Positions 1 through 10,354 of a stretch of DNA of 64,000 bases are shown here, piece by piece (position 1 is the stretch's first letter; each line of letters begins with the position of its first letter). Source of the DNA: Propionicimonas paludicola (lineage in GTDB: Bacteria > Actinomycetota > Actinomycetes > Propionibacteriales > Propionibacteriaceae); contig NZ_PDJC01000001.1 in the NCBI RefSeq assembly GCF_002563675.1, positions 1,178,001 to 1,242,000 on the forward strand, read 5' to 3'. Under the pieces are notes generated by a model. That model was not told the origin of the DNA, ran no database searches, and saw only the letters and a list, made by a program, of their open reading frames with translations. A program made the translations under genes and the position numbers.

Positions 1-257
1 GGGCCGGCCGTCGCTAGCAGCCGATCCTCGCCAGCCGCGGAGGCCAGTTCGGTCAGCCGCGGACCCAGTACAAAGCGTCCCTGCAGATCGCGGCTGACGA
101 GACGGTGGTGTTCGAGGGCGACCGCCAGGCGGTGCGCAGTCGGACGGGCCAAGCCGGTCGCGGTCACCAAGCCGGCCAGTGTCGTCGGGCCCTGTTCCAG
201 AGCCGTCAGAACCAGAGCCGCCTTGTCGAGAACGCCGACGCCACTCGAGTTGTCCAT
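1..257 (-). CDS. ltbR: IclR-family transcriptional regulator (LtbR-like), N-terminal part
   Basis: Only the first 85 codons are in the window; the gene runs off the left edge. Translation from the ATG at 257 gives an IclR-type winged helix: MDNSSGVGVLDKA, then TLAGLVTATGLARPTAHRL (helix-turn-helix, about residues 31-49) and the wing GRFVLGPRLTELA. It is divergent from leuC. In Actinobacteria the IclR protein beside leuCD is LtbR/LeuR, which represses leucine (and tryptophan) biosynthesis genes, so the name rests on family plus position. The ligand-binding domain is not visible. A CAGTCT hexamer six bases before the ATG could be a weak -10. Confidence 0.82.
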   Translation of the reverse strand, partial: MDNSSGVGVLDKAALVLTALEQGPTTLAGLVTATGLARPTAHRLAVALEHHRLVSRDLQGRFVLGPRLTELASAAGEDRLLATAG

Positions 258-301
258 GTACTAAGACTGCCGTCTCGGATCCTGATATGCAAGCGCTACG
301 C

Positions 302-318
302 TGTTTGAGACGCAAACA
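302..318. promoter_or_regulatory. Inverted repeat in ltbR-leuC intergenic region, candidate operator
   Basis: TGTTTG-AGACG-CAAACA is a perfect 6-bp inverted repeat 28 bases before leuC. It lies just downstream of a possible -10 TACGCT (297-302). A GTCTC (272-276) and GAGAC (307-311) pair flanks that promoter. Position between an IclR gene and its usual target makes it a candidate LtbR operator; the assignment is inference. Confidence 0.4.
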
Positions 319-345
319 AACGGCTCACGAAGCAATGGAGATCCG

Positions 346-1743
346 ATGGGCAAGACCCTGAGTGACAAGGTATGGGAGAACCACGTCGTCCGTACAGCGG
401 ACGGAGAGCCCGACCTGCTGTACATCGACCTGCATCTGGTGCATGAAGTCACCAGCCCCCAGGCCTTCGACGGCCTCCGGCTGGCCGGACGGTCGGTGCG
501 CCGCACTGACCTGACCATGGCCACGGAGGACCACAACACCCCGACCGTGAACATCCTGGCGCCGATCGCCGATCCGGTCTCCAAGCTGCAGGTGGACACC
601 CTGCGCGCCAATGCCGCCGAGTTCGGCGTGCGGATCCACAGCCTCGGTGATCTCGACCAGGGCGTGGTGCACATCATCGGGCCGCAGCTGGGCCTGACCC
701 AGCCCGGGCTGACCGTCGTCTGCGGCGACTCGCACACCTCCACCCATGGCGCCTTCGGCGCGCTGGCCTTCGGCATCGGCACCTCCGAGGTCGAGCATGT
801 GCTGGCCACCCAGACCCTGCAGCAGGCCCGTCCCAAGACAATGGCGGTCAACATCAACGGCACCCTGGCTGACGGCGTTACCGCCAAGGACATCGTGCTG
901 GCGCTGATCGCCAAGGTCGGCACCGGCGGTGGCCAGGGCTACGTCGTGGAGTATCGCGGCGACACCATCCGCAACCTCTCCATGGAGGGCCGGATGACCA
1001 TCTGCAATATGAGCATCGAGTGGGGAGCCAAGGCCGGCATGATCGCGCCGGACGAGACCACCTTCGCCTACCTCAAGGGACGTCCGCACGCCCCCGAGGG
1101 TGCCGACTGGGACGCCGCAGTGGCCGCCTGGAGCACGCTGTACACCGATGAGGACGCCGTCTTCGACCGTGAGGTCGACATCGACGCGTCCGCGCTGACC
1201 CCGTTCGTCACCTGGGGCACCAACCCGGGCCAGGGCGTCCCGCTGGGCGCTGCTGTGCCCAGTCCCGCCGACTTCGACGACCCGGTCGACCGGTCCGCGG
1301 CCGAGCGGGCGCTGGAGTACATGGGGCTGACCGCCGGAACGCCGATGCGCGAGGTCCGGGTGGACACCGTCTTCCTGGGCTCGTGCACCAACGGCCGGAT
1401 CGAGGACCTGCGGCTGGCCGCCTCGGTGATCAAGGGACACAAGATCGCCGACGGACTGCGGATGCTGGTCGTCCCGGGCTCGGCTCGGGTCCGGCTGCAA
1501 GCCATGAGCGAGGGCCTGGACAAGGTCTTCACCGAAGCCGGCGCCGAATGGCGGGAGGCCGGCTGCTCGATGTGCCTGGGCATGAACCCCGACCAGCTGG
1601 CACCGGGCGAGCGCTCGGCGTCCACCTCCAATCGCAACTTCGAAGGCCGCCAGGGCAAGGGCGGTCGCACCCACCTGGTCTCGCCCGCGGTTGCCGCCGC
1701 CACTGCGATCCGCGGCACCCTGAGCTCCCCGGCCGATCTGTAA
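346..1743 (+). CDS. leuC: 3-isopropylmalate dehydratase large subunit
   Basis: 465 residues, the normal LeuC length. With LeuD it isomerises 2-isopropylmalate to 3-isopropylmalate in leucine synthesis, in the cytoplasm. The 4Fe-4S ligands are visible as C347 (SCTNGR) and C407/C410 (GCSMC). Active-site motifs such as [13 protein letters not shown] and [11 protein letters not shown] are intact. The ATG at 346 follows AATGGAGATCCG. leuD starts 9 bases after the stop, and the divergent IclR gene supports leucine-responsive control. Nothing is unusual in the protein. Confidence 0.98.
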   Translation: MGKTLSDKVWENHVVRTADGEPDLLYIDLHLVHEVTSPQAFDGLRLAGRSVRRTDLTMATEDHNTPTVNILAPIADPVSKLQVDTLRANAAEFGVRIHSLGDLDQGVVHIIGPQLGLTQPGLTVVCGDSHTSTHGAFGALAFGIGTSEVEHVLATQTLQQARPKTMAVNINGTLADGVTAKDIVLALIAKVGTGGGQGYVVEYRGDTIRNLSMEGRMTICNMSIEWGAKAGMIAPDETTFAYLKGRPHAPEGADWDAAVAAWSTLYTDEDAVFDREVDIDASALTPFVTWGTNPGQGVPLGAAVPSPADFDDPVDRSAAERALEYMGLTAGTPMREVRVDTVFLGSCTNGRIEDLRLAASVIKGHKIADGLRMLVVPGSARVRLQAMSEGLDKVFTEAGAEWREAGCSMCLGMNPDQLAPGERSASTSNRNFEGRQGKGGRTHLVSPAVAAATAIRGTLSSPADL

Positions 1744-1752
1744 GGAAGAGAA

Positions 1753-2358
1753 ATGGACAAGTTCAGTTCCCACACCGGGATCGCGGTGCCGCTGCGCCGC
1801 AGCAACGTCGATACCGACCAGATCATCCCTGCGGTCTACCTGAAGCGGGTCACCCGGACCGGCTTCGAGGACGGCCTGTTCGCCGCCTGGCGCAACGACC
1901 CTGACTTCGTGCTGAACCAGCCGGCCTACACCCAGGGTTCGATCCTGGTGGCCGGACCCGACTTCGGCACCGGCTCGTCCCGCGAGCACGCGGTCTGGGC
2001 CCTGCAGAACTACGGCTTCCGGGTGATCATCGGCTCCCGGTTCGGCGACATCTTCCGCTCGAACTCCGGCAAGGCCGGCCTGGTCATCGCCAGCGTCAGC
2101 CAGGACGTGGTCGAGCAGCTGTGGGCCATCGCCGAGGCCACTCCGGGGACCGAGTTCAGCGTCGACCTGGTGGCCAAGACCATCACCGCTGGTGAGAGCA
2201 CCTTTGAGTTCACCATCGACGACTACACCCGGCATCGCCTGCTGGAAGGTCTGGACGATATCGGGATCACCTTGACCCACGCCGACAAGATCGCCGCCTA
2301 CGAGGCGCGCCGTCCGGCTTGGCTACCCAAGACCTTGCCTGCCAAGATCGCGGGGTGA
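1753..2358 (+). CDS. leuD: 3-isopropylmalate dehydratase small subunit
   Basis: 201 residues, standard length. LeuD supplies the swivelling domain that completes the isopropylmalate isomerase active site with LeuC. Recognisable family segments are [15 protein letters not shown] near the N-terminus and [13 protein letters not shown], the substrate-recognition loop. An AAGGAAGAGAA ribosome site precedes the ATG. The stop overlaps the GTG start of the acyltransferase gene by 4 bases (GTGA), so translation is probably coupled into the downstream phospholipid and cell wall genes. Confidence 0.97.
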   Translation: MDKFSSHTGIAVPLRRSNVDTDQIIPAVYLKRVTRTGFEDGLFAAWRNDPDFVLNQPAYTQGSILVAGPDFGTGSSREHAVWALQNYGFRVIIGSRFGDIFRSNSGKAGLVIASVSQDVVEQLWAIAEATPGTEFSVDLVAKTITAGESTFEFTIDDYTRHRLLEGLDDIGITLTHADKIAAYEARRPAWLPKTLPAKIAG

Positions 2359-3161
2359 CCTCGACCGACGACCATCGCCCGCAGCCGCTGCCGATCACCT
2401 CTGATCCGGCGCGGGTTCCCCTGCGGATCGCCAACTCGACTCCGGTCCAGCCGACCTACCGTCGACTGGTCCGGTTCGCCGGCTGGCTGCTGCGGCTGAT
2501 GGTCGATCGGGACTGGGACGACGCCGCGAACCTGCCGGCCACCGGCGGTGTGATCGTGGTGTCGAACCACATCTCCTACTTCGATCCGCCCAATCTGGCC
2601 CACTACCTGGTCTGGAACGGACGCTGGCCGCGTGCCCTGGGGAAGGCCGACCTGTGGCAGGTGCCGATCATCGGCCGCCTGGCCCGGGCCACCGGACAGA
2701 TTCCGGTGGAGCGCGGCACTGAGCGGGCCAAGGACGCCCTCGTGCACGCCCGGGAGGCGCTGGAGCAGGGCGAATGCGTGGTGATCTACCCCGAGGGGAC
2801 GGTCACCGCCGACCCGGAGACCTGGCCGATGACCCCGCGTCCGGGCGCGGCCCGGCTGGCGCTGGCCAGCGGAGCCCCGGTGATCCCGGTGGGCCAGTGG
2901 GGAGCCAACCTGGTGATGCCGGGCAAGCACCCCGGCTGGCCGAAGCTGCGTCCGCGGCGGACGGTTTCCTTCCGGTCCGGAGCCCCGGTGGATCTCAGCG
3001 ATCTGCAGGGTCGCACCGATGCAGAAGCCGAGGCGCAGGCCGGCGCCCGGATCATGGCAGCGGTCACCGAACTGGTCGCCCAGCTGCGGCACGAAACGGC
3101 TCCGGCCGACGTCTACGACATCCGGGTGGGCCGGCGAGTCCCTCGCCTGGACGCCCGCTAG
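2355..3161 (+). CDS. plsC: 1-acyl-sn-glycerol-3-phosphate acyltransferase (PlsC family)
   Basis: 268 residues from the GTG at 2355, which overlaps the leuD stop as GTGA; an in-frame ATG at 2319 lies inside leuD and is less likely. Family marks are the HX4D catalytic box (H72-D77, NHISYFD) and the phosphate-binding EGT (E147-T149, YPEGTVT). The enzyme would transfer an acyl chain to lysophosphatidic acid at the membrane to make phosphatidic acid. It sits between leuD and ddl, a common actinobacterial order. The exact acyl acceptor cannot be read from sequence. Confidence 0.88.
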   Translation: MTSTDDHRPQPLPITSDPARVPLRIANSTPVQPTYRRLVRFAGWLLRLMVDRDWDDAANLPATGGVIVVSNHISYFDPPNLAHYLVWNGRWPRALGKADLWQVPIIGRLARATGQIPVERGTERAKDALVHAREALEQGECVVIYPEGTVTADPETWPMTPRPGAARLALASGAPVIPVGQWGANLVMPGKHPGWPKLRPRRTVSFRSGAPVDLSDLQGRTDAEAEAQAGARIMAAVTELVAQLRHETAPADVYDIRVGRRVPRLDAR

Positions 3162-3192
3162 GGTGGAAGTCCGACCAGGGAGGCAGGAACTG

Positions 3193-4311
3193 ATGACCGG
3201 ACATCCACAGCGAACTCGAGTGGCTCTGGTCTTCGGTGGAGTCAGCCCCGAACACCCGGTGAGCTGTCTGACCGCGGGCAGTGTGGCGCGGGCCATTGAT
3301 GCCGAGCGCTACCAGGTGATCGGTGTGGGAATCACCACCGACGGCGCCTGGGTGCGGATCCCCACCGACGAGTTGATCGGCTTCGAGGTCAAGGACGGCC
3401 ACCTGCCGCAGGTGGCTGAGGACCGTCCGGCCGCGCTGCTGGTGCCGGTGGACGGCGGTGCGGCCATCGCCACTCGGGTCGAGGACCGGCTCACCGACCT
3501 GGAGCCCTTCGACGTGGCCTTCGCGCTGCTGCACGGCCCGTACGGCGAGGACGGCACCATCCAGGGCCTGTTCGAGATGCTCGGGGTCCGCTATGTCGGT
3601 GCCGGAGTGGCGGCCAGCGCCATCGGCATGGACAAGGACCTGATGAAGCGCTCAATGGCGGCCGCCGGGCTGCCGGTCGGGCCCTGGGTGGCGATCACCC
3701 CCTCGGAGTGGACCCATGACCAGGCCGGCTGCCTGGCCCGGATCGCCGAGCTGAGCTATCCGCTGTTCGTGAAGCCGGCCCGCGGCGGCTCGAGCCTGGG
3801 AATCAGCCAGGTCGATGCGATCGAGCAGCTGATTCCGGCCATCGAGGCCGCTCGCGCGCTGGACCCGAAGGTGGTCATCGAGCAGGGCTTCACCGGCGTC
3901 CGCGAGATCGAGTGCGCCGTCCTGGGCGACCCGGACCGCCAGCCGAAGGTCAGCCAGCCCGGCGAGATCGTCATGCACGGTGCGTCGGCCTTCTACGACT
4001 TCGACGCCAAGTACCTCCCCGAGGACCAGGTCCGTCTGGACGTCCCGGCCAAGCTCGACCCGGCCGTCGCCGATCAGCTGCGCGACCTGGCCCGGCGCAC
4101 TTTCGTGGCCATGGACGTCGAGGGCCTGGCCCGGGTCGACCTGTTCCTGGATGCCGACGGCAAGGCCTGGGTGAACGAGCTGAACACCATGCCCGGCTTC
4201 ACCCGGACCTCGATGTTCCCGATGATGTGGGCCGAGGCCGGGCTGTCCTACTCGGAGCTGATCGGCACGCTGCTGGAGCTGGCGCTGCGCCGTCCGCTCG
4301 GCCTGCGATGA
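3193..4311 (+). CDS. ddl: D-alanine--D-alanine ligase
   Basis: 372 residues, an ATP-grasp enzyme that joins two D-alanines for peptidoglycan. The N-terminal VALVFGGVSPEHPVS is the Ddl signature. LHGPYGEDGTIQGL, VKPARGGSSLGI (ATP-grasp) and WVNELNTMPGFT near the C-terminus (metal and substrate binding) are all present. The start at 3193 is chosen because GGGAGGCAGGAAC precedes it; the reading frame is open further upstream but overlaps plsC. Its stop overlaps the thiL start as ATGA. Confidence 0.97.
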   Translation: MTGHPQRTRVALVFGGVSPEHPVSCLTAGSVARAIDAERYQVIGVGITTDGAWVRIPTDELIGFEVKDGHLPQVAEDRPAALLVPVDGGAAIATRVEDRLTDLEPFDVAFALLHGPYGEDGTIQGLFEMLGVRYVGAGVAASAIGMDKDLMKRSMAAAGLPVGPWVAITPSEWTHDQAGCLARIAELSYPLFVKPARGGSSLGISQVDAIEQLIPAIEAARALDPKVVIEQGFTGVREIECAVLGDPDRQPKVSQPGEIVMHGASAFYDFDAKYLPEDQVRLDVPAKLDPAVADQLRDLARRTFVAMDVEGLARVDLFLDADGKAWVNELNTMPGFTRTSMFPMMWAEAGLSYSELIGTLLELALRRPLGLR

Positions 4312-5267
4312 GCGGACGCCGGGTCGCCGACCTCGGCGAGTTCGAACTCATCGACCTGATTACTGCCGGCCTCGGCCGTGGTGAGCAGGTGGTGCTCGGC
4401 GCCGGTGATGACGCCGCCGTGCTGCGGTTGCGCGGCGACCTGGCTGTGTCCACCGACACCATGGTCGAGAACGTCCACTTCCGCCGGGACTGGTCTTCGG
4501 CCCACGACGTCGGACGTAAGTCGGTGGCGGCCTGCGTGGCCGACGCCGAGGCCATGGGGGCCACCGGAGTCGGAGTGGTGGTCAGCCTGTCGGTGCCCGG
4601 CGAGCTCGAGGTCGAGTGGTTCAGCGACTTCGCCGCCGGCGTCCGCGCCGAGTGCGACAACGCCGGGGTGTCTCTGGTCGGCGGCGATCTGACCCGCGCC
4701 GAGCAGATCGTGATCACCGTGACCGTGCTGGCCGACCTGGCCGGGCGCGAGCCGCTGCGCCGGGCGGGTGCGCAGCCGGGCGATGACGTGGCCTTCTGCG
4801 GACGGCTGGGCTGGGCCGCGGCCGGGCTGGCCGTGCTGAGCCGCGGCTTCCGCTCGCCACGGGCTGTGGTGGTCGCTCAACGCGTCCCCGAGCCGCCCTA
4901 CGGCCAGGGCGTGGTGGCCGCACAGGCCGGTGCCCACTGCCTGATCGACGTCTCCGACGGACTGCTGGCCGATCTGGGTCACATCGCGGCCGCCTCGCAG
5001 GTGCAGATCGACCTGGACAGCTCCCGCTTCGAGATCGCCGAGCCGCAGCAAGCCGTGGCCGCGGCCTTGGGCGGAGGCAACCCGCTGATCTACCAGCTGA
5101 CCGGGGGAGAGGACCATGCCCTGGTCGGCAGCTTTCCGCCCGGCCGGGTGCCCAGCGGGTGGACGGTGATCGGACGGGTCAACGACGGTCCAGCGCAGGT
5201 GCTGGTGGACGGTGCCGTCCCCGACGTCGAGGCGGCCGGCTGGCAGCACTTCGGGCCGGCCAGGTGA
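4308..5267 (+). CDS. thiL: Thiamine-monophosphate kinase
   Basis: 319 residues. ThiL phosphorylates thiamine monophosphate to thiamine diphosphate with ATP. The PurM/ThiL fold marks are GAGDDAAVL (residues 26-34), STDTMVENVHF (metal binding), GGDLTRAEQ and DVSDGLLADLGH, followed by the C-terminal TGGEDHALV. The ATG overlaps the ddl stop (ATGA), so it is translationally coupled. ddl-thiL adjacency is common in Actinobacteria. Confidence 0.96.
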   Translation: MSGRRVADLGEFELIDLITAGLGRGEQVVLGAGDDAAVLRLRGDLAVSTDTMVENVHFRRDWSSAHDVGRKSVAACVADAEAMGATGVGVVVSLSVPGELEVEWFSDFAAGVRAECDNAGVSLVGGDLTRAEQIVITVTVLADLAGREPLRRAGAQPGDDVAFCGRLGWAAAGLAVLSRGFRSPRAVVVAQRVPEPPYGQGVVAAQAGAHCLIDVSDGLLADLGHIAAASQVQIDLDSSRFEIAEPQQAVAAALGGGNPLIYQLTGGEDHALVGSFPPGRVPSGWTVIGRVNDGPAQVLVDGAVPDVEAAGWQHFGPAR

Positions 5268-5311
5268 GCCGCTCCCGGCGTGGACTCCAGGCGTTGACAA
5301 CCATCGTGGCT

Positions 5312-5323
5312 TAGGTTGGCGAC
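5312..5323 (+). promoter_or_regulatory. -10 element for leaderless ftsK start
   Basis: TAGGTT (5312-5317) is followed by exactly six bases and the ftsK ATG, so transcription should begin at or near the start codon. A TTGACA at 5294-5299 is only 12 bases upstream of this -10, too close for a standard pair. No ribosome site precedes the ATG. Confidence 0.5.
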
Positions 5324-7726
5324 ATGGCGACCCGCGCGTCTTCCCCCTCGCGGAGCCGCAGCAGCGCATCAGCGCGGCCCAGCGGATCCCGAGCCAGTGG
5401 AAGCAAGAAGAAGCCCCCGGCCCCCCAGGGGCCCTCTGGTGTGTCCAAGTTCTTCTCTGCTGTCGGACGTGGCCTGGCCGCCGTGTGGCGTGGACTCGCG
5501 ACCGGACTGGGCACTGTGGTCCGGGCGGTTCCGCCCGCCGTCAAGGACCTGGCTCCCGAGCAGCGTCACGACGGTGCCGGACTGTTCCTGACGCTGGCCG
5601 GTGGGATCGTGGCGGCGCAGTTCTGGTTCGGCCTGCCGGCGCCGGTCGGTGAGTGGATCCAGATCGCAGCGGCAACGCCGGTCGGTTCGGCCGCCTACGT
5701 GCTGCCGGTGCTGGCCCTGGGCGTGGCGTGGCGCACCTGGCGACATCCGGAGCGACACGGCAATGCCGGCCGCCAAGCGGTGGGCTGGATCGCGGCCACC
5801 TTCGGAGTGCTCGGCGTCCTGCACATCGCCCGTGGCCTACCCCGCGGTGGGCATCCGGAGCTGGTCCGTGAGGCCGGCGGCTACCTGGGTTTCATCTCCT
5901 CCTCGTTCACCGTCGACTTGCTCACCGTGTGGCTGGCCGTGCCGCTGCTGGTGATCCTGGCCGGCTTCGGGATCTTGGTGATCGCCGGAATCCCGATCGG
6001 CGACGTGCCGCGCCTGCTCGGCGAGTGGCGCGCCAAGCTGAAGCGTCCGGCCAAGCCGGAGATCGAGTACGGGACCAGCCACCGGGCTTTCGACACGCCC
6101 CTGGTGGCCGAGGAGGAGCCGATCGCACCGGAGGACGAGGCCACCGTGGCCTTCACCCCGGCTGATCTGCCCAGCCCGAAGAAGACGCCCCGGCCGCCGC
6201 TGGAGGCTCCGGTGATGTCGCCGGGGCCGCTGCGCGCCGAGCAGCCGCCGATCAGCGGGGACGTGGCCTATGTGCTGCCCGACCCGTCGGTGCTGCGGGC
6301 CGGCACCGTCCCCAAGGCTCGGACCACCGCCAACGAGCAGATCGTGCAGAGCCTGACCGAGGTGCTGCGCCAGTTCGAGATCGACGCCACCGTCACCGGC
6401 TACACCCGCGGCCCGACGGTCACCCGCTACGAGGTGGAGCTCGGCAATGCCGTGAAGGTCGAGAAGGTCACCGCACTGGGCAAGAACATCGCCTACGCGG
6501 TCGCGTCCGCCGACGTCCGGATCCTGTCGCCGATCCCCGGCAAGTCGGCGATCGGCATCGAGATCCCCAATGCCGACAAGGAGATCGTCTCGCTGGGCGA
6601 CGTGCTGCGCTCGCCGCGAGCCCGGGGCGATCACCATCCGCTGACCGTCGGCCTGGGCAAGGACGTCGAGGGCGGCTACGTCGTGGCCAACCTGGCGAAG
6701 ATGCCGCACCTGCTGGTGGCCGGTGCCACCGGCTCGGGCAAGTCCAGCTTCGTGAATTCGATGATCACCTCGATCCTGATGCGGTCCACCCCGGACGAGG
6801 TCCGGATGATGCTGGTTGACCCCAAGCGAGTCGAACTGACTCACTATGAGGGCATCCCGCACCTGGTCACGCCGATCATCACCAACCCGAAGAAGGCCGC
6901 AGAGGCGCTGCAGTGGGTGGTCCGCGAGATGGATGCCCGCTACGACGATCTGGCCGCCTTCGGCTTCCGGCACGTCGACGACTTCAACAAGGCCGTCCGG
7001 GCCAACCAGGTGAAGCTGCCGCCGGGCTCGGAGCGCGTGCTGGCGCCCTACCCGTACCTGCTGGTGATCGTGGACGAGTTGGCCGACTTGATGATGGTGG
7101 CCCCCCGCGACGTGGAGGACTCGATCGTCCGGATCACTCAGCTGGCCCGAGCTGCCGGTATCCACCTGGTACTGGCCACCCAGCGTCCGTCCACCGACGT
7201 GGTGACCGGCCTGATCAAGGCCAACGTCCCGTCCCGGCTGGCCTTCGCCACCAGCTCGATGACCGACTCCCGCGTCATTCTGGACACCCCAGGTGCGGAG
7301 AAGCTGGTTGGCCAAGGCGACGGTCTGTTCCTGCCGATGGGCCAGTCCAAGCCGTTGCGCGTGCAGGGCGCCTGGGTGACCGAGGCCGAGATCCGGGCCG
7401 TGGTCAAGCAGGTCAGCGACCAGCTGCCCCCGCAGTACCGCGAGGACGTCACCGCAGTGGCCGACACATCCCGCGCCGTGGCCGAGGACATCGGCGACGA
7501 CCTGGAGCTGGTCCTGGAGGCCGCCCAGCTGGTGGTGAACCTGCAACTGGGTTCCACCTCGATGCTGCAGCGCAAGCTGCGGGTCGGCTTCGCCAAGGCC
7601 GGACGGCTGATGGACATCCTGGAGACCAGGGGAGTGGTCGGCCCGTCGGAGGGCTCCAAGCCGCGCGAAGTGCTGGTCAAGCCCGATGATTTGGACGAGG
7701 TACTGGCTTCACTTCGCCTTGGCTGA
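5324..7726 (+). CDS. ftsK: DNA translocase FtsK
   Basis: 800 residues. A basic Ser/Pro-rich N-terminus is followed by about four membrane segments (roughly residues 85-230), an acidic-proline linker, the alpha/beta motor and a C-terminal gamma winged helix. Walker A is GATGSGKSS (467-475), Walker [14 protein letters not shown]. The gamma domain has [13 protein letters not shown]. FtsK pumps DNA at the closing septum to resolve chromosome dimers and clear the terminus. The ATG is six bases after a TAGGTT -10, giving a probable leaderless mRNA. rimO follows 23 bases downstream. Confidence 0.97.
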   Translation: MATRASSPSRSRSSASARPSGSRASGSKKKPPAPQGPSGVSKFFSAVGRGLAAVWRGLATGLGTVVRAVPPAVKDLAPEQRHDGAGLFLTLAGGIVAAQFWFGLPAPVGEWIQIAAATPVGSAAYVLPVLALGVAWRTWRHPERHGNAGRQAVGWIAATFGVLGVLHIARGLPRGGHPELVREAGGYLGFISSSFTVDLLTVWLAVPLLVILAGFGILVIAGIPIGDVPRLLGEWRAKLKRPAKPEIEYGTSHRAFDTPLVAEEEPIAPEDEATVAFTPADLPSPKKTPRPPLEAPVMSPGPLRAEQPPISGDVAYVLPDPSVLRAGTVPKARTTANEQIVQSLTEVLRQFEIDATVTGYTRGPTVTRYEVELGNAVKVEKVTALGKNIAYAVASADVRILSPIPGKSAIGIEIPNADKEIVSLGDVLRSPRARGDHHPLTVGLGKDVEGGYVVANLAKMPHLLVAGATGSGKSSFVNSMITSILMRSTPDEVRMMLVDPKRVELTHYEGIPHLVTPIITNPKKAAEALQWVVREMDARYDDLAAFGFRHVDDFNKAVRANQVKLPPGSERVLAPYPYLLVIVDELADLMMVAPRDVEDSIVRITQLARAAGIHLVLATQRPSTDVVTGLIKANVPSRLAFATSSMTDSRVILDTPGAEKLVGQGDGLFLPMGQSKPLRVQGAWVTEAEIRAVVKQVSDQLPPQYREDVTAVADTSRAVAEDIGDDLELVLEAAQLVVNLQLGSTSMLQRKLRVGFAKAGRLMDILETRGVVGPSEGSKPREVLVKPDDLDEVLASLRLG

Positions 7727-7737
7727 GGTTTGCCGGG

Positions 7738-7749
7738 TACCGTGTAGAA
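7738..7749 (+). promoter_or_regulatory. -10 element for leaderless rimO start
   Basis: TACCGT (7738-7743) ends six bases before the GTG of rimO at 7750. The spacing equals that at ftsK, clgR and others in this window, supporting both the GTG choice and a promoter separate from ftsK. Confidence 0.5.
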
Positions 7750-9180
7750 GTGCGCGAATCAGCTGGCGGCAAAGTCGCGGTCCATCTGATCGGGTTGGGC
7801 TGTGCCCGAAACGACGTAGATACCGAAGAGTTGGCCGGCCGACTGTCGGCGGACGGCTTCGAACTGACCGATGACCCACGGGCCGCTTCGGCGATCGTGG
7901 TGAACACCTGCGGCTTCATCGAGGCCGCCAAGAAGGACTCGATCGACACCATCCTCGACGCGGCCGATCTCGGTGGCCCGAAGAAGGCCGTGGTAGCCGT
8001 CGGCTGCCTGGCAGAGCGCTACGGTGCCGAACTGGCCCAGGCGCTGCCCGAGGCGGACGCGGTGCTCGGCTTCGACGACTATCCCGATATCGCCGACCGG
8101 CTGCGGTTCATCCTGGCCGGCGGACGTCCGGCCAGTCATCAGCCTCGGGATCGCCGCTCCCTGCTGCCGTTGGCGCCGGCTGCCCGGCAGGCCCGCAGCG
8201 GACAGGTCACCGTGCCCGGGCATCTCAGCCTGCCGGACGGGACGGCACCGGCCAGCGGGCCGCGGCCGATCCGCAAGCGGCTCAGCACGGCCCCCAGTGC
8301 TCCGCTGAAGATCGCCTCAGGCTGCGACCGGCGCTGCACTTTCTGCGCGATCCCCGCCTTCCGCGGGTCGTATCTGTCCCGGCCGATCGCCGAAGTGGTG
8401 GCCGAGGCCGAGTGGCTGGTCGGCGAGGGCGTCCGCGAGCTCGTCCTGGTCAGCGAGAACTCGACCGGCTACGGCAAGGATCTGGGCTCCAATCTGGAGA
8501 CTCTGCTCACCGAGATGGTCGGTGCGGTGCCGATCGACTGGCTGCGAGTCTCGTACCTGCAGCCGGCCGAAGTGCGTCCGTCGCTGCTCGAGGCCATGAT
8601 CACCCTGCCTGGCGTGGTGCCGTACTTCGATCTGCCCTTCCAGCACGCCTCGCCGCCGGTGCTGCGGCGGATGCGCCGGTTCGGCGATCCGGAGTCTTTC
8701 CTTGACCTGATCGAACGGATCCGCGACGGACGCCCGCAGGCCGGCATCCGCAGCAATGTGATCGTGGGCTTCCCCGGCGAGACCGCCGAGGACTTCGAAA
8801 TCCTGTGTGAGTTCATCGCCGCGGCCAATCTGGACGCCGTCGGCGTCTTCGGCTACTCCGACGAAGAGGGCACCGAGGCGTCCGGGCTGGGCGGGAAGTT
8901 GTCGCCGGAGCTGATCTCCGAGCGGGTGGACCGGCTCTCCTCCCTGGTGGACGAGGTGTCGGCGCAGCGGGCCGAGGACCGGATCGGCGAGCGGGTGCAG
9001 ATTCTGCTGGAGGGCAGGGACAGCACCGACGGCTGGTTCGGACGGGCCGCGCATCAGGGTCCCGAGACCGACGGTCACGTCAGTCTCGGCCAGCTGGTGG
9101 GCGTCGGCTCGGGGGACCTGGTCTGGGGTAGGGTCACCGGCACCGACGGCGTCGATCTGGTCGCCGACTTGGAGGACTGA
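7750..9180 (+). CDS. rimO: Ribosomal protein S12 (aspartate) methylthiotransferase RimO
   Basis: 476 residues. RimO adds a methylthio group to an Asp of ribosomal protein S12. The N-terminal methylthiotransferase domain has C18, C54 and C86 for one 4Fe-4S cluster. The radical SAM site is C192-X3-C196-X2-C199 (CDRRCTFC). A C-terminal TRAM domain follows. The [15 protein letters not shown] segment is typical of RimO rather than MiaB, which is separately encoded at 14281. A proline/arginine-rich linker (about 125-185) separates the first two domains. The stop overlaps the pgsA ATG by one base. Confidence 0.96.
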   Translation: MRESAGGKVAVHLIGLGCARNDVDTEELAGRLSADGFELTDDPRAASAIVVNTCGFIEAAKKDSIDTILDAADLGGPKKAVVAVGCLAERYGAELAQALPEADAVLGFDDYPDIADRLRFILAGGRPASHQPRDRRSLLPLAPAARQARSGQVTVPGHLSLPDGTAPASGPRPIRKRLSTAPSAPLKIASGCDRRCTFCAIPAFRGSYLSRPIAEVVAEAEWLVGEGVRELVLVSENSTGYGKDLGSNLETLLTEMVGAVPIDWLRVSYLQPAEVRPSLLEAMITLPGVVPYFDLPFQHASPPVLRRMRRFGDPESFLDLIERIRDGRPQAGIRSNVIVGFPGETAEDFEILCEFIAAANLDAVGVFGYSDEEGTEASGLGGKLSPELISERVDRLSSLVDEVSAQRAEDRIGERVQILLEGRDSTDGWFGRAAHQGPETDGHVSLGQLVGVGSGDLVWGRVTGTDGVDLVADLED

Positions 9181-9797
9181 TGACCCAGGAAACGCCGACT
9201 CGCGGCGTGCCAGCAAACCTGCCGAACGCCCTGACCGTGCTCCGGCTGATCCTCGTACCCGTCTTCGTGACGCTGCTGTTCATCGATGCGTCCAGCCTGA
9301 GTTGGCGGTTGGCGGCCACCCTGGCTTTCGGCGTGGCCATCCTGACCGACTACTTCGACGGACGGCTGGCCCGCAAGCACAACCTGATCAGCGACTTCGG
9401 CAAGATCTGGGACCCGATCGCGGACAAGGCCCTCACCGGTGCGGCCTTCATCAGTCTGAGCATCCTGGGCGAGCTCCCCTGGTGGGTCACCATCGTGATC
9501 CTGGTCCGGGAGTGGGGCATCACCTGGATGCGCGTGATCATGCTGCGCTACGAGGTGATGGCCGCTGCGGCCGGCGGAAAGCTGAAGACGCTGCTGCAGT
9601 CGATCGCCCTGCTGATGTTCCTGCCCTACAACATCTGGTCCACTGAGGCCGTCTGGCCGTTCTGGTTCTGGCTGGGCTGGCTGGTGATGGGTGCCGCCTT
9701 CGTGCTCACCGTGGTCACTGGGGTGATGTACGTGTTCGACGCGCTCCGGCTGCGGGCTGCGGCCCAAGCCGGCCGAGATCGCGATGACTCTGCCTGA
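9180..9797 (+). CDS. pgsA: CDP-diacylglycerol--glycerol-3-phosphate 3-phosphatidyltransferase
   Basis: 205 residues with several membrane helices. The CDP-alcohol phosphatidyltransferase signature is intact in TDYFDGRLAR, followed by DFGKIWDPIADK, giving the D-X2-DG-X2-AR-X8-G-X3-D-X3-D pattern. It would make phosphatidylglycerophosphate, the phosphatidylglycerol/cardiolipin precursor. Start TGATG overlaps the rimO stop and the gene overlaps cinA by 14 bases, so rimO-pgsA-cinA is one operon. A different CDP-alcohol substrate is possible, but the rimO-pgsA-cinA order is the usual PgsA context. Confidence 0.93.
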   Translation: MTQETPTRGVPANLPNALTVLRLILVPVFVTLLFIDASSLSWRLAATLAFGVAILTDYFDGRLARKHNLISDFGKIWDPIADKALTGAAFISLSILGELPWWVTIVILVREWGITWMRVIMLRYEVMAAAAGGKLKTLLQSIALLMFLPYNIWSTEAVWPFWFWLGWLVMGAAFVLTVVTGVMYVFDALRLRAAAQAGRDRDDSA

Positions 9798-10281
9798 TCC
9801 CCGGGTCGAGGCACTGGTGGCCGGACTCAGCGCGTCCGGCCAGACCGTGGCCACCGCCGAGTCGCTGACCGGGGGACTGATTGGGGCAACCCTCACCGAA
9901 GTGCCCGGCGCCTCTGCGGTCTATCTGGGCGGAGTGATCGTCTATCAGACGGCCCTCAAAGCTCGGCTGGGTGGTGTTCCGGACGCCATCCTGGAGCGGG
10001 ACGGGCCGGTGGCCGGCAGCACGGCCGAAGCGCTCGCCGTGGGCGTGCGTGATTCCACGGGAGCCACCTGGGGACTGTCTGTCACGGGCGTGGCCGGGCC
10101 CACCAGTCAGGCCGGGCAGCCGCCGGGCACGGTCTGGATCGGATTGGCCGGGCCGTCCGGGGTGATCAGTCGTCACCTGCAGCTGGACGGCGACCGGTCC
10201 CAGGTGCGCGCGGCAACGGTGGACGCCGCACTGTCCTGGCTGGCCGGGCAGGCGCTGGGCAAAGACTGGAGTTGTAGTTGA
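9784..10281 (+). CDS. cinA: CinA C-terminal domain protein (nicotinamide-nucleotide amidase)
   Basis: 165 residues containing only the PncC/CinA-C domain: TVATAESLTGGLIGATLTEV, the YLGGVIVYQ segment and the SVTGVAGPT loop with catalytic-type Ser/Thr residues. The family deamidates nicotinamide mononucleotide in NAD recycling. The N-terminal MoeA-like domain of full-length CinA is absent, as in many short Actinobacterial forms. The start lies inside pgsA (14-base overlap), implying translational coupling. clgR follows after 73 bases with its own promoter. Confidence 0.92.
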   Translation: MTLPDPRVEALVAGLSASGQTVATAESLTGGLIGATLTEVPGASAVYLGGVIVYQTALKARLGGVPDAILERDGPVAGSTAEALAVGVRDSTGATWGLSVTGVAGPTSQAGQPPGTVWIGLAGPSGVISRHLQLDGDRSQVRAATVDAALSWLAGQALGKDWSCS

Positions 10282-10342
10282 GGAACATCACGACTACCGC
10301 GTGGCGTTGTATCAGCTGACCGGGGGGACTTCCGGGGACAGG

Positions 10343-10354
10343 TAGAGTCGGACT
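10343..10354 (+). promoter_or_regulatory. -10 element for leaderless clgR start
   Basis: TAGAGT (10343-10348) is followed by six bases and the clgR ATG. I see no good -35, consistent with an activated or autoregulated promoter. Confidence 0.5.

Noticed and set aside
325-2280. 651-codon minus-strand open frame opposite leuC and leuD
   Set aside because: Antisense shadow with repetitive His/Gly/Asp composition; LeuC and LeuD are intact on the other strand.
5294-5317. TTGACA plus TAGGTT as a standard ftsK promoter
   Set aside because: The spacer would be 12 bases, too short for sigma-70; only the -10 with its leaderless spacing is kept.
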